Notes: generated from the letters alone by a model not told the origin. A DNA stretch of 64,000 nucleotides from Pyricularia pennisetigena (GCF_004337985.1 NC_043742.1:5197259-5261258), one strand, 5' to 3'; positions 47,106-60,196 are shown, counted from the stretch's first letter. Program-made: numbers and translations.

Positions 47106-49441
47106 GATGGCTTCGGGTTGTAGTGGCTTCGCTACCTCGGACAGGCAGTTCACGATGACCACGAGTGGCTTAAACCCTGCGACCGATATGATATGTCACA
47201 AAACTCAAGTCACTGAGCAATTTGTTCTTGGAACAAACATTCATTCCCGACTGCGATAATGATGATGATGGCTGCTTGCGATCGATGTCTTCAGGGTCGG
47301 CAACCGAACTTTTTTTTCTCCACCTACGCTAACACCTTCTAATTGGCTCAAGTCTATTGGCTGTCTCGGAGGGCTTAAATGGGGCCCATGCGCTCTGCCG
47401 TTAAGAATTCATGCTCGAGCGGGCGGTCCAAAGGCAAGGGTACTGACTACAGTACCCTACTAATAATTACTACTTGTAATTTGTTTTGAAAAGAAACGGA
47501 ACGAGAAGGGAGTTGGCGGGGTCAAAAACATCGGCATAAGTACTTGACTTGGAATTTTCTACTTCTACCCTGTAATTGTAGTCTAGACTAGTCTAGGTAC
47601 GTAGTAGACTAGTTACATCGAAGCTTAAAATAAAATAACAAAAGTTCGTTTACGGCTTAATATTGGGGTTATTACTCGGTACTCGGGAAGAGCCTCTTCA
47701 CGCTAAACTCCCGTTAGCGATGAAATCGAGTCTATTAGAAACCATCAGGGTGACAAACGCAGGTCAGGTGGTAAGTAGACAAATGCGCCGTGAGACCGCA
47801 TAGGTACGGAGTCCTCTCCATCGCAACAGAAACCCAACGGGTTCCTGACAGCGGCTGCCCACCCGGGTATTACGTACCGACCCCCCTATCGCATCACTTC
47901 CATAGTGGCGACCGCCTCGAACTTTATTCGAGTCACAACGTACTGTCCTAACGTATTGCGTACGTTGGACCGAATGATCCACATCTAAGCCTCAAGTTTA
48001 ATGTATGGAACCTGACGGCCGACTGATGGCGTTTCCAAAGCAAAAGTATTGGTGTGTTATTACTTGACGCAGTACGACCTGCAGGAGTAGTAGAAAAGCA
48101 CAGGATGACATTATACTAGTGTACCGGGTATAGTAGTAAGTTCGGAGTTAGCGGCTGAAGAAAACCTCCAACTCCGAACTCCGTCGCAAGCAAGGCCTGA
48201 CATTCCGATTCGATCAAATCAACGTCTTCCCCATAAAGACAGCAAGTAGCTGCGTTAATTAACGGTGTATGTTGTACAAGTGTAAGATCGACGTACTTGG
48301 CCGTGCTGTACTGGTGTGCTAGCAGCAGCAAAGGTTGAAAGATGGCCAAGTGCCGGATCACCCTCCCGGGGAGGATGACAGCCTAGGTATATTATTAGGT
48401 AAGGCAGGTAGGACGGGACAGGGTCATGGTCGATTGGCTCTAATTATTCCACGCAGTGTAGGTAGTGTATTCAGATCGTGAAGCGACCTTGGCGAGCTAC
48501 CCGCGGATTCCGGCATGAAGTCCCTTATTTTGGGTTGAAGCTGACAACAATCTTGCAAGTGAATCCAGTCTGGGATTGAAAAAAAAGGGATTGAGTTTAC
48601 CAGGAACCTTTTCCTTTTCCTTATCAAAATCTCCGAATCGAATCTAATGATTTTCTAGGGGTTTTGCTGGGGAGCTTGCCTACCTTCTCCTTTTCTTTTA
48701 CCCCTTTTATGTATATTTTTTCTGTTGTCGTTGTTGTTTGCTTCACCTTTCCCAATCGCTTGACCCTTCCCCTCTTTTATTCTCCCAACTTCGTTCCGTC
48801 TTACCCCTCCCCCATCCCAACTAAAGTACCCTACCTTTTGCTACTTACTATATAGTACTTAGCCATGACAAGATTATGTACTTAGTATAGCTAGATATAG
48901 TGTTCTGTCTAAAGCCCTTGATCAGCGCCTTGTCAGTGAACGCACTCATGTAGGCATGTACATGTGTCAAAAGATTAACGACTTCAACCCCGTTGTCACG
49001 ATTTCCGAAACATCTTTGCTTATCAACAATCGTGTATGACGAATGTTATATCAACTTTTGCAGTGGAGCACGACGTGGAGGTAACAGGGGTCCTGCATGT
49101 TGAATTCCCACCACACTAGCCCCCAGCCTTGATGAAAGCCGTTCCAGACCCATAACGGCTCGACGGTTCAGACCGAAGCTGGCCAATCCGCAAAAAAATT
49201 ACCCAGGAAATAGAACAACTCAGCCCACTCACTTACTCACTCATTGATGGCTAAGCTAATATCATTTCCTGGATTAGTTAGGTGAGAATTTCTAGACACG
49301 ACATCTCTTTTTTTTTTTCTTTTTCTTTGCCAGTGGAAAGCCCATTGTGCAGTGCTTTCTTTTCCCACTTGTAATTCTTCATCGTTCATCTTTATTTGTC
49401 CAACTTGTCACGCGCAACGAGAGCAGCAGTGGAGTGCAATA
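47106..49441. other. Divergent intergenic region, LYS4 / Zn2Cys6 regulator
   Basis: 2.3 kb between divergent starts. Short CTAGACTAGTCTAG-like palindromic repeats lie near 47581-47596. No gene is supported. Confidence 0.4.
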
Positions 49442-51909
49442 ATGTCGTCGGTCGCAGCGAGCGCGACAGCGGGTTCTGTCACGGGCAAAACACCCCGCAT
49501 CCTCGCCTGCGTGCTCTGCCAGGTAAAATATAACACCGACCGGAACAAACGGCATCTACGTATACATCGGCTGACCCGTGAAATCACAATTTGCATAGCA
49601 TCGCAAAATAAAATGCGATAGATCTTTCCCGTGTGCGAATTGTCAGAGGGTAATAGTGCACCCACCATTTTGACCCTCCGCATCCATCTCACGCTTGGTC
49701 TCGCCTGCTGACTGCCACCTTGCCCTGGCCTCAATAGGCCAACGTACAATGTACCCCGAGCACACCCGCGCCTGCGCGCAAGCGACGAAGGCCAAACCAA
49801 GACCTCCAGGAGAGACTGGCGCGATGCGAGGAACTATTGAAGGAATACGCACCCGATGGGAAGCCCGACATCGGAAGACTGAATAGAAAAAATACCAGCT
49901 TATCTCAAAGCCCACCCAAGGGCGAGGAGCCGTTGCCGGAATGGAATCGTCACGGCAAACTGATCCACGAAGACGGAAGCGTTCGATTCGTGGATTCGTA
50001 TATGCTCAGCACTATATACGACGAGCTCCGGGCGATGCGTGATATTATTGACAACGACGAGAGCACTCCCGAAGACGAAAGCTCCGATTACATGACCCCA
50101 GATACGAATGCAGACCTCGTCTTTGGCGGCGATGTCGCGCAGGGCGCAGGAAGCACCATGGAGTTGCAACCAAGTCCAGGGCATATCTTCCGCTTGTGGC
50201 AGGTGTTTCTGGATCGGGTCAACCCCCTGATCAAGCTCGTCCATGTACCGTCTCTCCAGCCATATTTGGTCGAAGCCACTGCTGGTGCCCCGCTGCCAAA
50301 AAATATCGAGGCCTTGCTATTCTCCATCTATACGCTCGCCGTCGTCTCGTTGTCCGATGCCGAATGCACATCTATACTCGGATACGGCAGGGATGCAGCC
50401 CTCCAGCGATTTTCCTCGGGTGTTCGCACGAGTCTGATTCGCATCGGCTTCCTCAAAACACACGATTTAACCACCCTTCAAGCGCTCGTTCACTATCTCG
50501 TATGTTGTAACGGTGACACTTGAGCAAAACCAAATTCTGTATATCTGCTGACACGTCTCTCAATTGCATGCTAGATCTCGCTCCAGGGCAGGTACAACAG
50601 GCATGCCGCATGGGTGCTCAATGGTGTGGTGATAAGGATAGCACAGAAGATGGGCCTACATCGTGACGGCACAATGCTGGGTCTACCACCTTTCGAGACT
50701 GAGATGCGGCGACGTCTCTGGTTTCAAATATTGTCAATGGAGTTCAAGACTGCTCTAATGTCCGGTCTAGGCCATTCGCTACTCCCAAGAGTCTGGGACA
50801 CCCAAGAACCCAAGAACGTCAACGACGCAGATCTGCATCCCTCAGCGACCGAGCCCGTCAAGGATCGAGATGGCCCGACCGAGATGATCTTTGTCCTGAT
50901 TACAAACAAAGTCGCCCGTTTCATCGTGGAAAGCCCGGGAATTGAGCCTGTGTTTCTGTACAACGACGAAAAGGTCAAAAATATCCCCGGCGCGCCGAGC
51001 GAGGAAAAGATTAAGGAATTTCGCGGCCTGATCGATGGGCTTTCACAGTCTTTACTCGAGCTTACCGATAAGTTCTGCGATCCAGCAGCAGGCCCTCTTC
51101 ATGAATACACCATCGAATTCAAGGACATCATTATGCAACGCATCAGGGAGTCACTCGAGCCTGGCGATGCAACAATCGAGACACACATAGACCACATGTT
51201 TAAAATAGCAGTGGAGTCTTTTGAAAGTTCCCTCGCCAGCTATCGGAACTCTTCAAAGGCCGCATATCTTTGGTTCCTGCGATTGCAGTTCCACAACGAT
51301 CTATTCACATTCCTTGCCGGGCAACTTAGCCAAAGACCCTCGGGCCCTTTGGTCGATCGTGCCTGGGACACCATCGAGCACATATTATCATATCACCCAG
51401 AGCTGCTTAAAGTCAACGCCAGCAAAGAAAACCTGTTGCTGGCGTCGCTCCTGGTCAAAGGCTGGAACGTGAAGGAGGAGTACTGCTCAACACAAATCGG
51501 CATAACACTCACCACGCCTCCGTACATTGAGCACTTGAGGTCAATGGTACCACAAGATTACGTCAAGAGCGAGAACAGCAGTCCTTCACAGCTCTCCCGA
51601 ATTCCTCAGTCAAACCGCATGGTCTCTGAGGAAGCGACCAACGTTCAAGTACCCATGCCAGGGCCCGTGGATCCGACATTTGATGAGTTTATCGGCAACT
51701 ACCTTGACGGGACAGATTGGGAAGTCTTTTCAAGGATTGATTTGGACAACTCTGGCTTCCCCGTCGTTCCAGGCACGGGCGTTGCGCCACAGGGTGACGC
51801 GACATCGAACGGCGTACTGCCGCCGACCCGTATGGACCATAACGACCCCAACCAGACGCCACCTCAGTTCACAATGTTTGGTATCGGACCGCAATCAACA
51901 TGGCGATAG
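49442..51909 (+). CDS. Zn(II)2Cys6 transcription factor, four exons
   Basis: Exons 49442-49522, 49599-49649, 49738-50499 and 50575-51909 join in phase 0 into 742 residues. The zinc cluster has Cys at 23, 26, 33, 39, 42 and 49 (spacing 2-6-5-2-6), with HRKIKCDRSFPCANCQR coded alone by the 51-nt exon 2. A basic ARKRRRPNQ patch and a coiled dimer helix (LQERLARCEELLKEYA) follow. Then comes the fungal-specific regulator domain (PF04082-like): LWQVFLDRVNPLIKLVHVPS, LVHYL-ISLQGRYN, RIAQKMGLHRDG and RRRLWFQI. The C-terminus carries FDEFIGNYLDGTDWEVF, an acidic-aromatic motif like an activation domain. Nuclear; target genes unknown. It diverges from LYS4 but no functional tie is shown. Confidence 0.92.
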
Positions 51910-53587
51910 CTGTGGAATTTTACGCTGTGGTGAAACCCGTCATTTTGAACGCATGGGCACACTGAATTTTGGATATACTCGACAGTTATACACGGCGCGT
52001 CTCCCTCGCGACGTTTGGTCACGTTTAACGCTGTTAATGTTTGACGTGATATGAATATTCTCACTCTCCCCTCTGCTATTTGGTTGACTCTACTGTCCCT
52101 GGCATACACTTCCTGTTTTTTTCCTAAATCCCCCCCTTTAGTCTTGTGGCGTTGTTTTGCTTGATTTTCATCATAAACGGTAAGGATTATATTGGGAATT
52201 TACTACTTGGGAAACTTTTGCCTTGGGAGGGTTTCGGTTACGATCAACCCCTTTTTTTATTCTCTACAAAGGCACTGACGCAGCAAACAAAGGAGAATAC
52301 GGAAAAAACAGCACGTTTCTGACCTTGGGAAATCATTAGAAAGTGCGAGATTTTTAAATCTGGCGCCTTGGGAAGGACTCATTCAATCTTGTTGATGGGA
52401 TGGTTGTGCAGATGCCGGCAAATCTCACGACATGTTTTTGCATAGCGACAGGCATGGGATTCCTTGCTCATTTATTTTGATGTTATTGTTTAGTTTCGGA
52501 AATATATGCACTCTTATCATAGTCTAATAGCACATGTCTATTTCGCTCCTTTCTCTTTCTCTCCCTGTTTCTTTTATTTTTATTTTTTATTTTTTTTATT
52601 TTTTTTTTTATTTTTTTTTTTTATTTTTTTTATTTTTTTTTTTTTTTTTTTTTTTTTTTTCTTCACCCTTTGCGTGTGTGGTAACGGCCAGGTGGACCAC
52701 GCGAGATCGAGACGAGTGCATGTACCGCCTAAACTCTGATCGACTGCCTCGGCAAGCATGAGCCGCGGCCGTTACATCTGACCGCTACGGCCTCTTTTTT
52801 TGCCCTTGGAGAAAAAAGAAAAAAGAAAAAAAAAGTTTATAGGTATCTAGATCCTTGGCATAACAACAAGGGTCATCGTGTCCTGGAGAGGGATGACGTG
52901 CCAGTAGCTATGTATGTACGGAGCATGCACCATGCACGTGGCGAGGATGACCGCACGGGTCTTGACTTGATCGGCCTATCGCGCGTTACGAGTAAGTTTA
53001 GTACCTTTTTGAGAAGGCCATGTTTCTCGCTGACTGGAGCCCCGGCTGTAGGGGTTTCTTCGCTTTTGGCCTCTCCAGGCCCCTTCTCCACGCCATCTCT
53101 GTCACGGCCAGGACCTGCCATCCGATCACTGGTACCCTACTCCACTAGGTCTCGTCAAGTCAGGTAGGGTTATCGGGCCCCAACCCAGTATACCAACATG
53201 CCAATTTCCTAGTTGGGGTTTCACAATGTTATTACTATAACTAATACAAGGGCTTGGACTTTGTCTCCCGACTTGCCACCTCGAAAGACCTTGAATAATC
53301 AACATGAGAACTTTTGTTTATCGCTTGACTACATTTTTTTTTCAATACATCAACTGTGCTCGACAGTACATGTCACCAGTGCAAAGACAGTTTTGGGTTG
53401 CAGCAAAATAATGAAATCCCTTCCACTTCCAACACAACCCTGTGCCCTGTCTAGGTACACTACCAAAATGGCAACGCTCTTTTGTTGAGGTAGGTGCTCC
53501 GGCTTACACCCAGACCATGAATGAAACGATCTTCCTGGCTTTTGTGTGTTCATTATTTAGTAATGACACGAGGAATGAATCGTCTCA
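51910..53587. other. Convergent intergenic region with T-rich tract
   Basis: Between the regulator and the F-box-like gene. It contains a ~95-base, nearly pure T/A tract and no supported gene. Confidence 0.4.
52568..52661. repeat. Long poly-T / TA-interrupted tract
   Basis: About 94 bases of T with occasional A, continuous open frame coding Phe/Ile only. An extreme homopolymer-like tract. Confidence 0.9.
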
Positions 53588-55126
53588 TCACTCTGAATCG
53601 TAGGGGTCCCAGTGGATTTTGTTGCACTTGCGGCACGCGGCACGCTTGTCCTCTGGATCCAAAAAGGAATGGTAGTCAGAAAGATCAGCCTCTGAGTCCA
53701 GATCAAGATCTGAGATTCTATCCCAGACCACATCATCCTCATTCAGGCCGAGATCACTCTCAAAAGATACCCATTCCCGCTCCTCGGAACCTAGTGTCTT
53801 TGGAACCCTCTTCCAAATCTGGTCATACTCGCAGGAGTACGGACCTTTGAGGGTTAAAGGCACTGGCTCAGGGTTGTAGCCTGGGGAGTGTGGGTGGTGG
53901 TGGCTGCCGTAGATGTTGGGCATGTAGTGAATGTTGCCCTCTTCGGTTATGTCAAAGGTCTCCTTATCCTCGTCAGTCATCTCCATCAGAATCCTGGGAC
54001 GAATCACTCTGGAAGACATTGGGATCTTGCCCCCGACGAGCATGACCCTTTTTCCTCGTGGCATAATATATGCGCTAGACGCATCGAGGAAGAGACCATT
54101 GTCGCGGAGCATCTGGGAAAGATCCATTCCAACCTTGATGCCGACTTGACAGCAAGGCAAACCTGTGACTGTGAGCTCGCTCAACACGCTCGCAAGCTCA
54201 TGGGCCGCGATGTCATGGATACAGTTGCCGGGGATGTAGCGAAGAAGGTCTTGGGCGAAATTGATCAGATCGATTCTCATGGTATCTAGATTCGGGAAGA
54301 GAATGCCTTGTCTCTTTGGCTGCTTGGTGGAGTTGGAATGCTCCGGGTCATAAGGGGGCAACAGTGCTTGCAGAAAGTCGGCAATCTGAAGCCATGAGTA
54401 GCTGCGAAATCCTCCGTGGGCGGCATTGTGTGACCTGGGCCGCTTGTTGATAGGTAAATCAATAGTGCGAGGAAGGTTCGGATACCTACTCTTTTTGAGG
54501 GTGACGGGGTCGTCATTCTCGTGATAGTAACGAGCAATGACTCGAAGATTGATGTTCTTGATCTCGGACCGGACGGCTAGAGGAAGCTGGGCCATATTAT
54601 GCAGGGCATCAATGGTGGTGAACGTCAAGGTGTTCTTGGACCACATCATCCTGGAAGCTTCTTCCCTGATGGCTCTATTTACGCCCAAAAGACCATACGC
54701 AACCTCGCTGCCTTTCTTGGTTTCCGCCTTGGTGAGATTTTGGCGCGACGGTTTCGATAAAGGGTCGATGATCGGAGTGTTGCCAACCATGGCGTACTCG
54801 GTGATCATTAGAAGAATCTCCATTGGGAGCTTGAGGCCGTTCTCGGCAGCCTCTTGAACAGCCTTTTGGGCGGCAGTCTGAGCTCGTGTGACACGTGTAC
54901 GGACCCTGCGACCTTCGGACGAGAAGCGGTGATCGAATGTTCCATCGAAAAATTCGGGGCGATGCTTCAGTTTGGGCGACCAACAGATGCCATGCTCGCG
55001 CAGAAGGGTTTTGAGCGCCAGATTCTCCTGCTCTAATTTGCGACGTTTGTTCATCTCATTGTATTGCACGACAGCACGATCTTCCTGGTCTCTCCATTCC
55101 AATACGAATAGGTCCTGGTTGGCCAT
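53588..55126 (-). CDS. F-box-like fungal protein, function unknown
   Basis: Intronless, 512 residues. It begins with a charged coiled helix (about 10-45). Residues 98-113 (LKLPMEILLMITEYAM) look like the first helix of a fungal F-box or 2EXR-type motif, which in known proteins contacts Skp1. The middle includes VNRAIREEASRMMWSKNTLTF, the 'leaves/records a change of residues' style seen in fungal F-box-like 2EXR proteins. The tail is acidic and ends with a CRKCNKIHW zinc-ribbon-like pair. No enzymatic motif is seen. The start at 55126 is the first true ATG. A role in ubiquitin-ligase substrate binding is possible but only inferred from the short motif. Confidence 0.7.
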   Translation of the reverse strand: MANQDLFVLEWRDQEDRAVVQYNEMNKRRKLEQENLALKTLLREHGICWSPKLKHRPEFFDGTFDHRFSSEGRRVRTRVTRAQTAAQKAVQEAAENGLKLPMEILLMITEYAMVGNTPIIDPLSKPSRQNLTKAETKKGSEVAYGLLGVNRAIREEASRMMWSKNTLTFTTIDALHNMAQLPLAVRSEIKNINLRVIARYYHENDDPVTLKKSRYPNLPRTIDLPINKRPRSHNAAHGGFRSYSWLQIADFLQALLPPYDPEHSNSTKQPKRQGILFPNLDTMRIDLINFAQDLLRYIPGNCIHDIAAHELASVLSELTVTGLPCCQVGIKVGMDLSQMLRDNGLFLDASSAYIMPRGKRVMLVGGKIPMSSRVIRPRILMEMTDEDKETFDITEEGNIHYMPNIYGSHHHPHSPGYNPEPVPLTLKGPYSCEYDQIWKRVPKTLGSEEREWVSFESDLGLNEDDVVWDRISDLDLDSEADLSDYHSFLDPEDKRAACRKCNKIHWDPYDSE

Positions 55127-56946
55127 GATGGGCGAGTGCCGATGAGGAAGGCTGACCAAGATGAGGATAATTGTCTTGGCGAAAATGCGGCGATTGCTTC
55201 AATACAAGGATCCGGGTCAGGTAGAGTATGGCAGATAAAACAAAATAAGGGTAAGGTAAGGTGAGGTAGGCAGGCAGGCAGGCAGCTCTCGAAACTTTGG
55301 AATAAGAGAAATCGACTGAATGACCCCACATCTGATAACCCGCCAAAAGATGTTGGGTTCGAGCAACAAGTCTAACAAGCTTTGGTGATCAAGCCTGGGG
55401 CATTGCTGTGTTCTTGTCAATTCTTGCTTGGTTTGTAGGCATTGTCTGCGATGGAAATGAATGGGATGCCTGCACTGAGTCCCGCGATCAGCTCTGAGGT
55501 GGTGGCTGCTGTTGATGAGAGTTTGGGTGATGACAGTGTGCCAAACCAGCACTTGGGAAACCGAAACAGTCCTGGTAGGAACAGCTAGACTAGACTAGCT
55601 GTAAGTTGTACCACATGCACGTGATCGAACGAGGACAAAAAGCTGCATTCAGCCGCAACGCAGCAAATGTGAAATGTGCCAGCAAGGTGTTTTTGGGCTG
55701 TACCTTCCTGCTGCTCTGGTAAATGATTGTTGCAAACTGTGCTGCCTGAACGGAGGCCGGATTGGAAGGCGCGGCCCAGGAACAAGAGTCTGTTTTTATG
55801 AGAACCGTAACGGGCAGGTCTTGTAGGCCGTGCTGTCAGATTGTTGGCGCAGACAATACCACCCCCTTTTTTGTGAACCCCCAGGTTTGGACTTCTCCAG
55901 ATAAAGAAGGTAACGAGTGATGTAACGACATCATTCGTTTTTGCGTAAATTTTCTCTGCGAGTGTTTACGTCACGTTTGTCGTCCTGAGGAAGAAGGACC
56001 GCCCCGTATCATACATGCAACCGGACACACATTTAACAGCTCAGAATCAGCAAATTGTATTTTATGTGCGAATAAAAGTCTACCTTAGTTATCTTGGTTC
56101 TTGTCACGCTACTTTTCAGAAGAAATAAGCAACACTACCTGCATGTTTATGCTTACTGTTGGTTGTAACGAATCCAAACATGCCAACAAACAGTCTATAA
56201 TTGTAATAAAGTCCAAAAAAAATGATACAGCGAGTCTTGCTTCTTGTAATTTCATCAAGCAGCAAAGGCTTTTATAGTTATTTTGAGATGCGGGTTTGCA
56301 ACGGTAAAGCACTTACTTGGAATACACTATACAAAAGTGCATACCAACGCCACGAGATTATATTATTAGGTATTTGGGTATCTAAGTAGGTAAGCATCAA
56401 GTTCTAAATGCCTGAACAATCAGGGAGTCGACTTCAAGACTCCCGAGTAGCTCGGGTGATTCCCAGGGGTGGCTCCATGAGGGAATAATGTAAGCGAGGT
56501 AACTTCATTCTCAGAATCGGACAGTGATTTGTCTATCAACGGGTGAATTTTGGGCTAAAATATGAGGCTGTTCAAACTCCCGAGAGAGGTCTCCGGGCTG
56601 TAGCATGGAAGAAATCGGCAGTGTAAAGGCGGGGNNGATTTAATTCAAGCTCTTTTAAGTCGATATAAGATAATATAGTGGGATATAATCTACTAACCAC
56701 ATAAAACAATGCAGATATACAAAAAATTAGCCTTTTACAAACGAATGCGAAATAATTGATGAAACTACCTGGCAACCGCATTTCGTATCTGGGGTTGTTA
56801 TAACATTCACGTAGCATGGGGATTTACAAATACCGCCCTGCAGTTACTACAGTTGGGGTATATTCGATGGAGAAAAAAAAAAAAGACAACTATGCATGAT
56901 AAAGTTGCGCATGCCGTTAACACGTATGGTGGTGAAGGCTATCGCG
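55127..56946. other. Intergenic, no gene seen
   Basis: Promoter of the F-box-like gene and 3' region of the kinase gene, both on the minus strand. Two undetermined bases at 56635-56636. Short frames only. Confidence 0.4.
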
Positions 56947-57675
56947 CTAGTTCCGAGTCTCCTCCACACTCTCGATCAATAAATCATATCTCCCTCTGCT
57001 CTTGTCCATGACGAACCGCCCATTGACCATGTCGTTCCCATCCGTCCTCTTCAGGGCGCTCTCCAAATCAGGCTCGATCCCAGCGGCGACGTGACGCGCA
57101 GCCACCCTCGCCCTGGCCAGGTCCTCAGCGACCGAGACGAGCCAGCGGTCGTGCACCTCGGCGGCGACGCCGGACCACGGCTCCTCGTCGCAGAGGAGGT
57201 AGTTGCCCTCGAGCAGACAGACGTCGACGTCCGGGCCGACGCTCAACCCGTCCGGCACCGGGTCCTTGACGGCGTGGTCAAACGTCGGCGCCGACACGGT
57301 CGCCCGCGGCGTCCTGCCCAGCTCTCGCACCAGCGCCACGGCCGCCAGCCCGTCAAAGGTCCACGGGGCCCCCCTCCGCGCGATGGCCTCCTCGGCGTTT
57401 GGGAGCGCACGCAACGTCTCGAGCGGCAGGTGGAAGCCGTCGGCCGAGACTGCCGTGGTTTTGGGCGTGGTGGGGTCGTCGCTGCGTCTCCTTTCCTCCA
57501 GGATCTTGACCACGTTGGTGGCGATTGTCGTCTTTCCCGAGCCCGGGGGACCTGCAAGCGCGATCAAAAGTCGAGGCACAGGTTGGTCGGGCCGGGCAGC
57601 AGTGGTGTGTTTTTCCACGTGATGGCGCCATCTGGAAACGACCCGATCGGCCAAGGATTTGTAGGTCGTTTCCAT
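56947..57675 (-). CDS. P-loop kinase of the uridine kinase / phosphoribulokinase type (YggC-like)
   Basis: Intronless, 242 residues. The Walker A loop GPPGSGKTT is at residues 42-50, followed by the family's DGFHLPLETL motif, a RRGAPWTFD block, PTFDHAVKDPVPDGL and LLEGNYLL, ending with ND-V segments. This order is characteristic of the YggC/FrcK-like branch of the PRK/uridine kinase/pantothenate kinase family, which phosphorylates a small sugar or nucleoside hydroxyl. Fungal homologues are often named uridine kinase or nicotinamide riboside kinase, but the substrate here cannot be told from sequence. No targeting signal is seen, so cytosol is likely. The start at 57675 is the first true ATG. 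Confidence 0.85.
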   Translation of the reverse strand: METTYKSLADRVVSRWRHHVEKHTTAARPDQPVPRLLIALAGPPGSGKTTIATNVVKILEERRRSDDPTTPKTTAVSADGFHLPLETLRALPNAEEAIARRGAPWTFDGLAAVALVRELGRTPRATVSAPTFDHAVKDPVPDGLSVGPDVDVCLLEGNYLLCDEEPWSGVAAEVHDRWLVSVAEDLARARVAARHVAAGIEPDLESALKRTDGNDMVNGRFVMDKSRGRYDLLIESVEETRN

Positions 57676-59429
57676 TGTCGGCAAGTCTGGGCCGGCGTTA
57701 TCTGTGGGAGGGAGGGCGGATCCAGGGGGTTGTTTTTTTTGTATTATCGGCCGGACTATTGGAGGGTCGCGTGACTGCTGTACTACCGCCGAATACCTCG
57801 AAATTGCTTGCGGGCATATGCATCAAACATAGCTGTAAACTTCAGTAGCATTGTCACCTACACTAATGTTGGGTGCCAGTGCGGAGAAAATCGAAATAGT
57901 TGGAGGTGGAACCGGCCGACGTCACAAGTGGCACTGCGGGGGACTGGAGCACCGCGGATGTGTTGCTTGTTGCAATATGGACTTTTAAAACAAAAGCCTG
58001 CGGTTTCGATCGATTGTTGCTGTTGTGATTTGAAAAAAAGTGCAATTTCATATTAAAATACGTACCTCGACGTATGTTTGCAATTTCTTGACTTTTAATG
58101 AGAGTAAAGCTTGCAAGGACAGAGTTGAAGACGGGCCCAAGGCAAGAATAACAGTTTTTTTTTTTTTTTTTTTTTTTTTGCCTTCGTCTTCTTGATCCAA
58201 CCAATGGATTATTTGCAGAGCTTTTACAGCTTAAAACGCTGTGTGCTGTGTGTGACAATGGGTGGGATGGCAAATTTGCTGCTGTGCTCACACCAGTCAA
58301 CTTGAAGCGGTAAATGCCTTTTTTCTTGTGTCTCGTGGTTACTTCAAAGCATAATTAGGCATTTGTTTGCTTGTTTGTTGCTTAAGTCTTGTCGTATAGG
58401 AGCCCCTCCAGTTCCAAGAGGGTGAACCGCAACCAGCCGCAGCATTAATGAAGAACAACCCGTAAGATCGGGATTGTACTACCCATCTGGCCCGCTGCTC
58501 CATCTAGACTGTGACTCTCGACTCCCCGATCCCATGATGGTCTTGCATAGCCAAATATCCGGCGGTGGAGCCCCATGGCGCTCCAGGCAAGCCTGTCGGT
58601 GTCCATCACTTAAAGTTTAGGGAGTGGGCTTGCCAAGAGTTCCGACGCCGGTTTGACGTACGTTATCGACAGAGAGGTCAGCACTCCGGGGGGACAAGGT
58701 TCCGTTGACGCAAGCACGTTGCGCTGGGAGCTAACATTGTCGACCAAGAAGAATTTCAGGAGGCCTTCACGTGGTGCTGATGTGTAAAGGACCGGAGAGA
58801 TGTTGCATCCAGGCGGCATGCGTATAGGCCACGGTCAAGGGGGGCACGTACAATATTATATATATACAGGTTGATATTGGCAAGGGCACAGTGTGTGGCT
58901 GCTCTCCTCATTGGACATACTACGCAAAAGCCAAACTGCCGTATGGGATACCTTAAGCAGATTGTTCGCCCGCTTTCCAGAATCTTGTCTCCAATAGTCA
59001 CGAATAGAACCAGGTGCGCATAAGACGGGTTGATATCCCAATGCAGTAAAAATCCAGCCCCTGACAAAGATAGCCCGCGCAAGCTGACTACGCGCGGGCT
59101 GAAATTAGAGCAAGCATTTGAGAGAGGACAAAGAAGAGCCGGACAGGGGGAAACAGCACATGCTTAGTTCAACTCTGGGGTATGCTGGTCAATTACGTGA
59201 TGCCACGTCTGTCGTCCAGATTGAGGGTCTGCGCCGCCACTTTGAAAGTTACCAGCCTTGATTCGCGAACGGAATGGAAGAGAGTTCAGACATGAGCCCG
59301 GTTCAGAAACTCGCTGGAGGGGGTTCAGGATCCAAATTGAGTTAGCGGCCCACTTATTTTCTAAACCCCCTTCAACTTTATAGATTTTAATTGGTCAAAT
59401 ATATTAAGTAGCCCCACTTAGAAAAAGTG
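57676..59429. other. Intergenic, no gene seen
   Basis: A 24-base poly-T run (58156-58179), a short perfect hairpin (59072-59100) and ordinary composition up to about 59340, where AT content begins to climb. No gene is supported. Confidence 0.4.
59072..59100. other. GC-rich perfect hairpin
   Basis: AGCCCGCGC at 59072-59080 pairs perfectly with GCGCGGGCT at 59092-59100 around an 11-base loop. It stands out just before the AT-rich block. Confidence 0.75.
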
Positions 59430-59526
59430 ATTCACGTGCTGTCAATGACGTACACCGCATCTGCCCCGCGTATGCGCCGCGTATGGCATTATTTTCTGAT
59501 TTTTTATTACCACCACCATTTTTTAT

Positions 59527-59580
59527 CACCACCACCACCACCACCACCAATAACAATAACAATAACAATAATAGCAATAA
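59527..59580. repeat. (ACC)n followed by (AATAAC)n at the edge of the AT block
   Basis: About seven ACC units run directly into four to five AATAAC units, close to the compositional boundary. Confidence 0.85.
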
Positions 59581-60196
59581 CAACAGTACGTATAACCAGT
59601 TTTAAACGTTTAAATTAATTGATTTTATCGTTTTATAACGAAAATTCGCATTATTATTTAATATTTCGAGCATGCGCGAAACGCGCGCATATTTTGCGCT
59701 TCGCGCAAACTTTTTATCAAATTATTTCACCCACCATTTACTTTTTCAACTTTATTTCATTTCCGCCTTAACCCTACCCGTTATTTTAGCTTAAACCGCC
59801 TTCCGTATTACCATATATTATACCCTATAAATATACAATTTATATATTAAATATTTACTAACTATATACAAAACATACAAATAATTAAAATGGTACGTTA
59901 ACAGAATTGGAACCTCCCCAATTGGTTAACCGCAATAATAAATACTTTTTAATTACTTATACCGTGCTCGTGTTATATATATGTTAACCGTATGTAAAAG
60001 GATATTAATTTGCAAAATTTTAATCGAAATACCGCTCCTTATATAAACGATAACGGTTAGATTATTGGTAAATATTAGCAATATATATACGCCGTATATA
60101 CGGGATATTTACATTTTATAAACCCTATTAAATATAAAAATAAGGATTATATTAAACGTAAATTTTTATCCAAATCCATAGTTTGTGCGATATATA

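Noticed and set aside
52506..52761. Phe-rich small proteins
   Set aside because: They are the translation of a poly-T tract.
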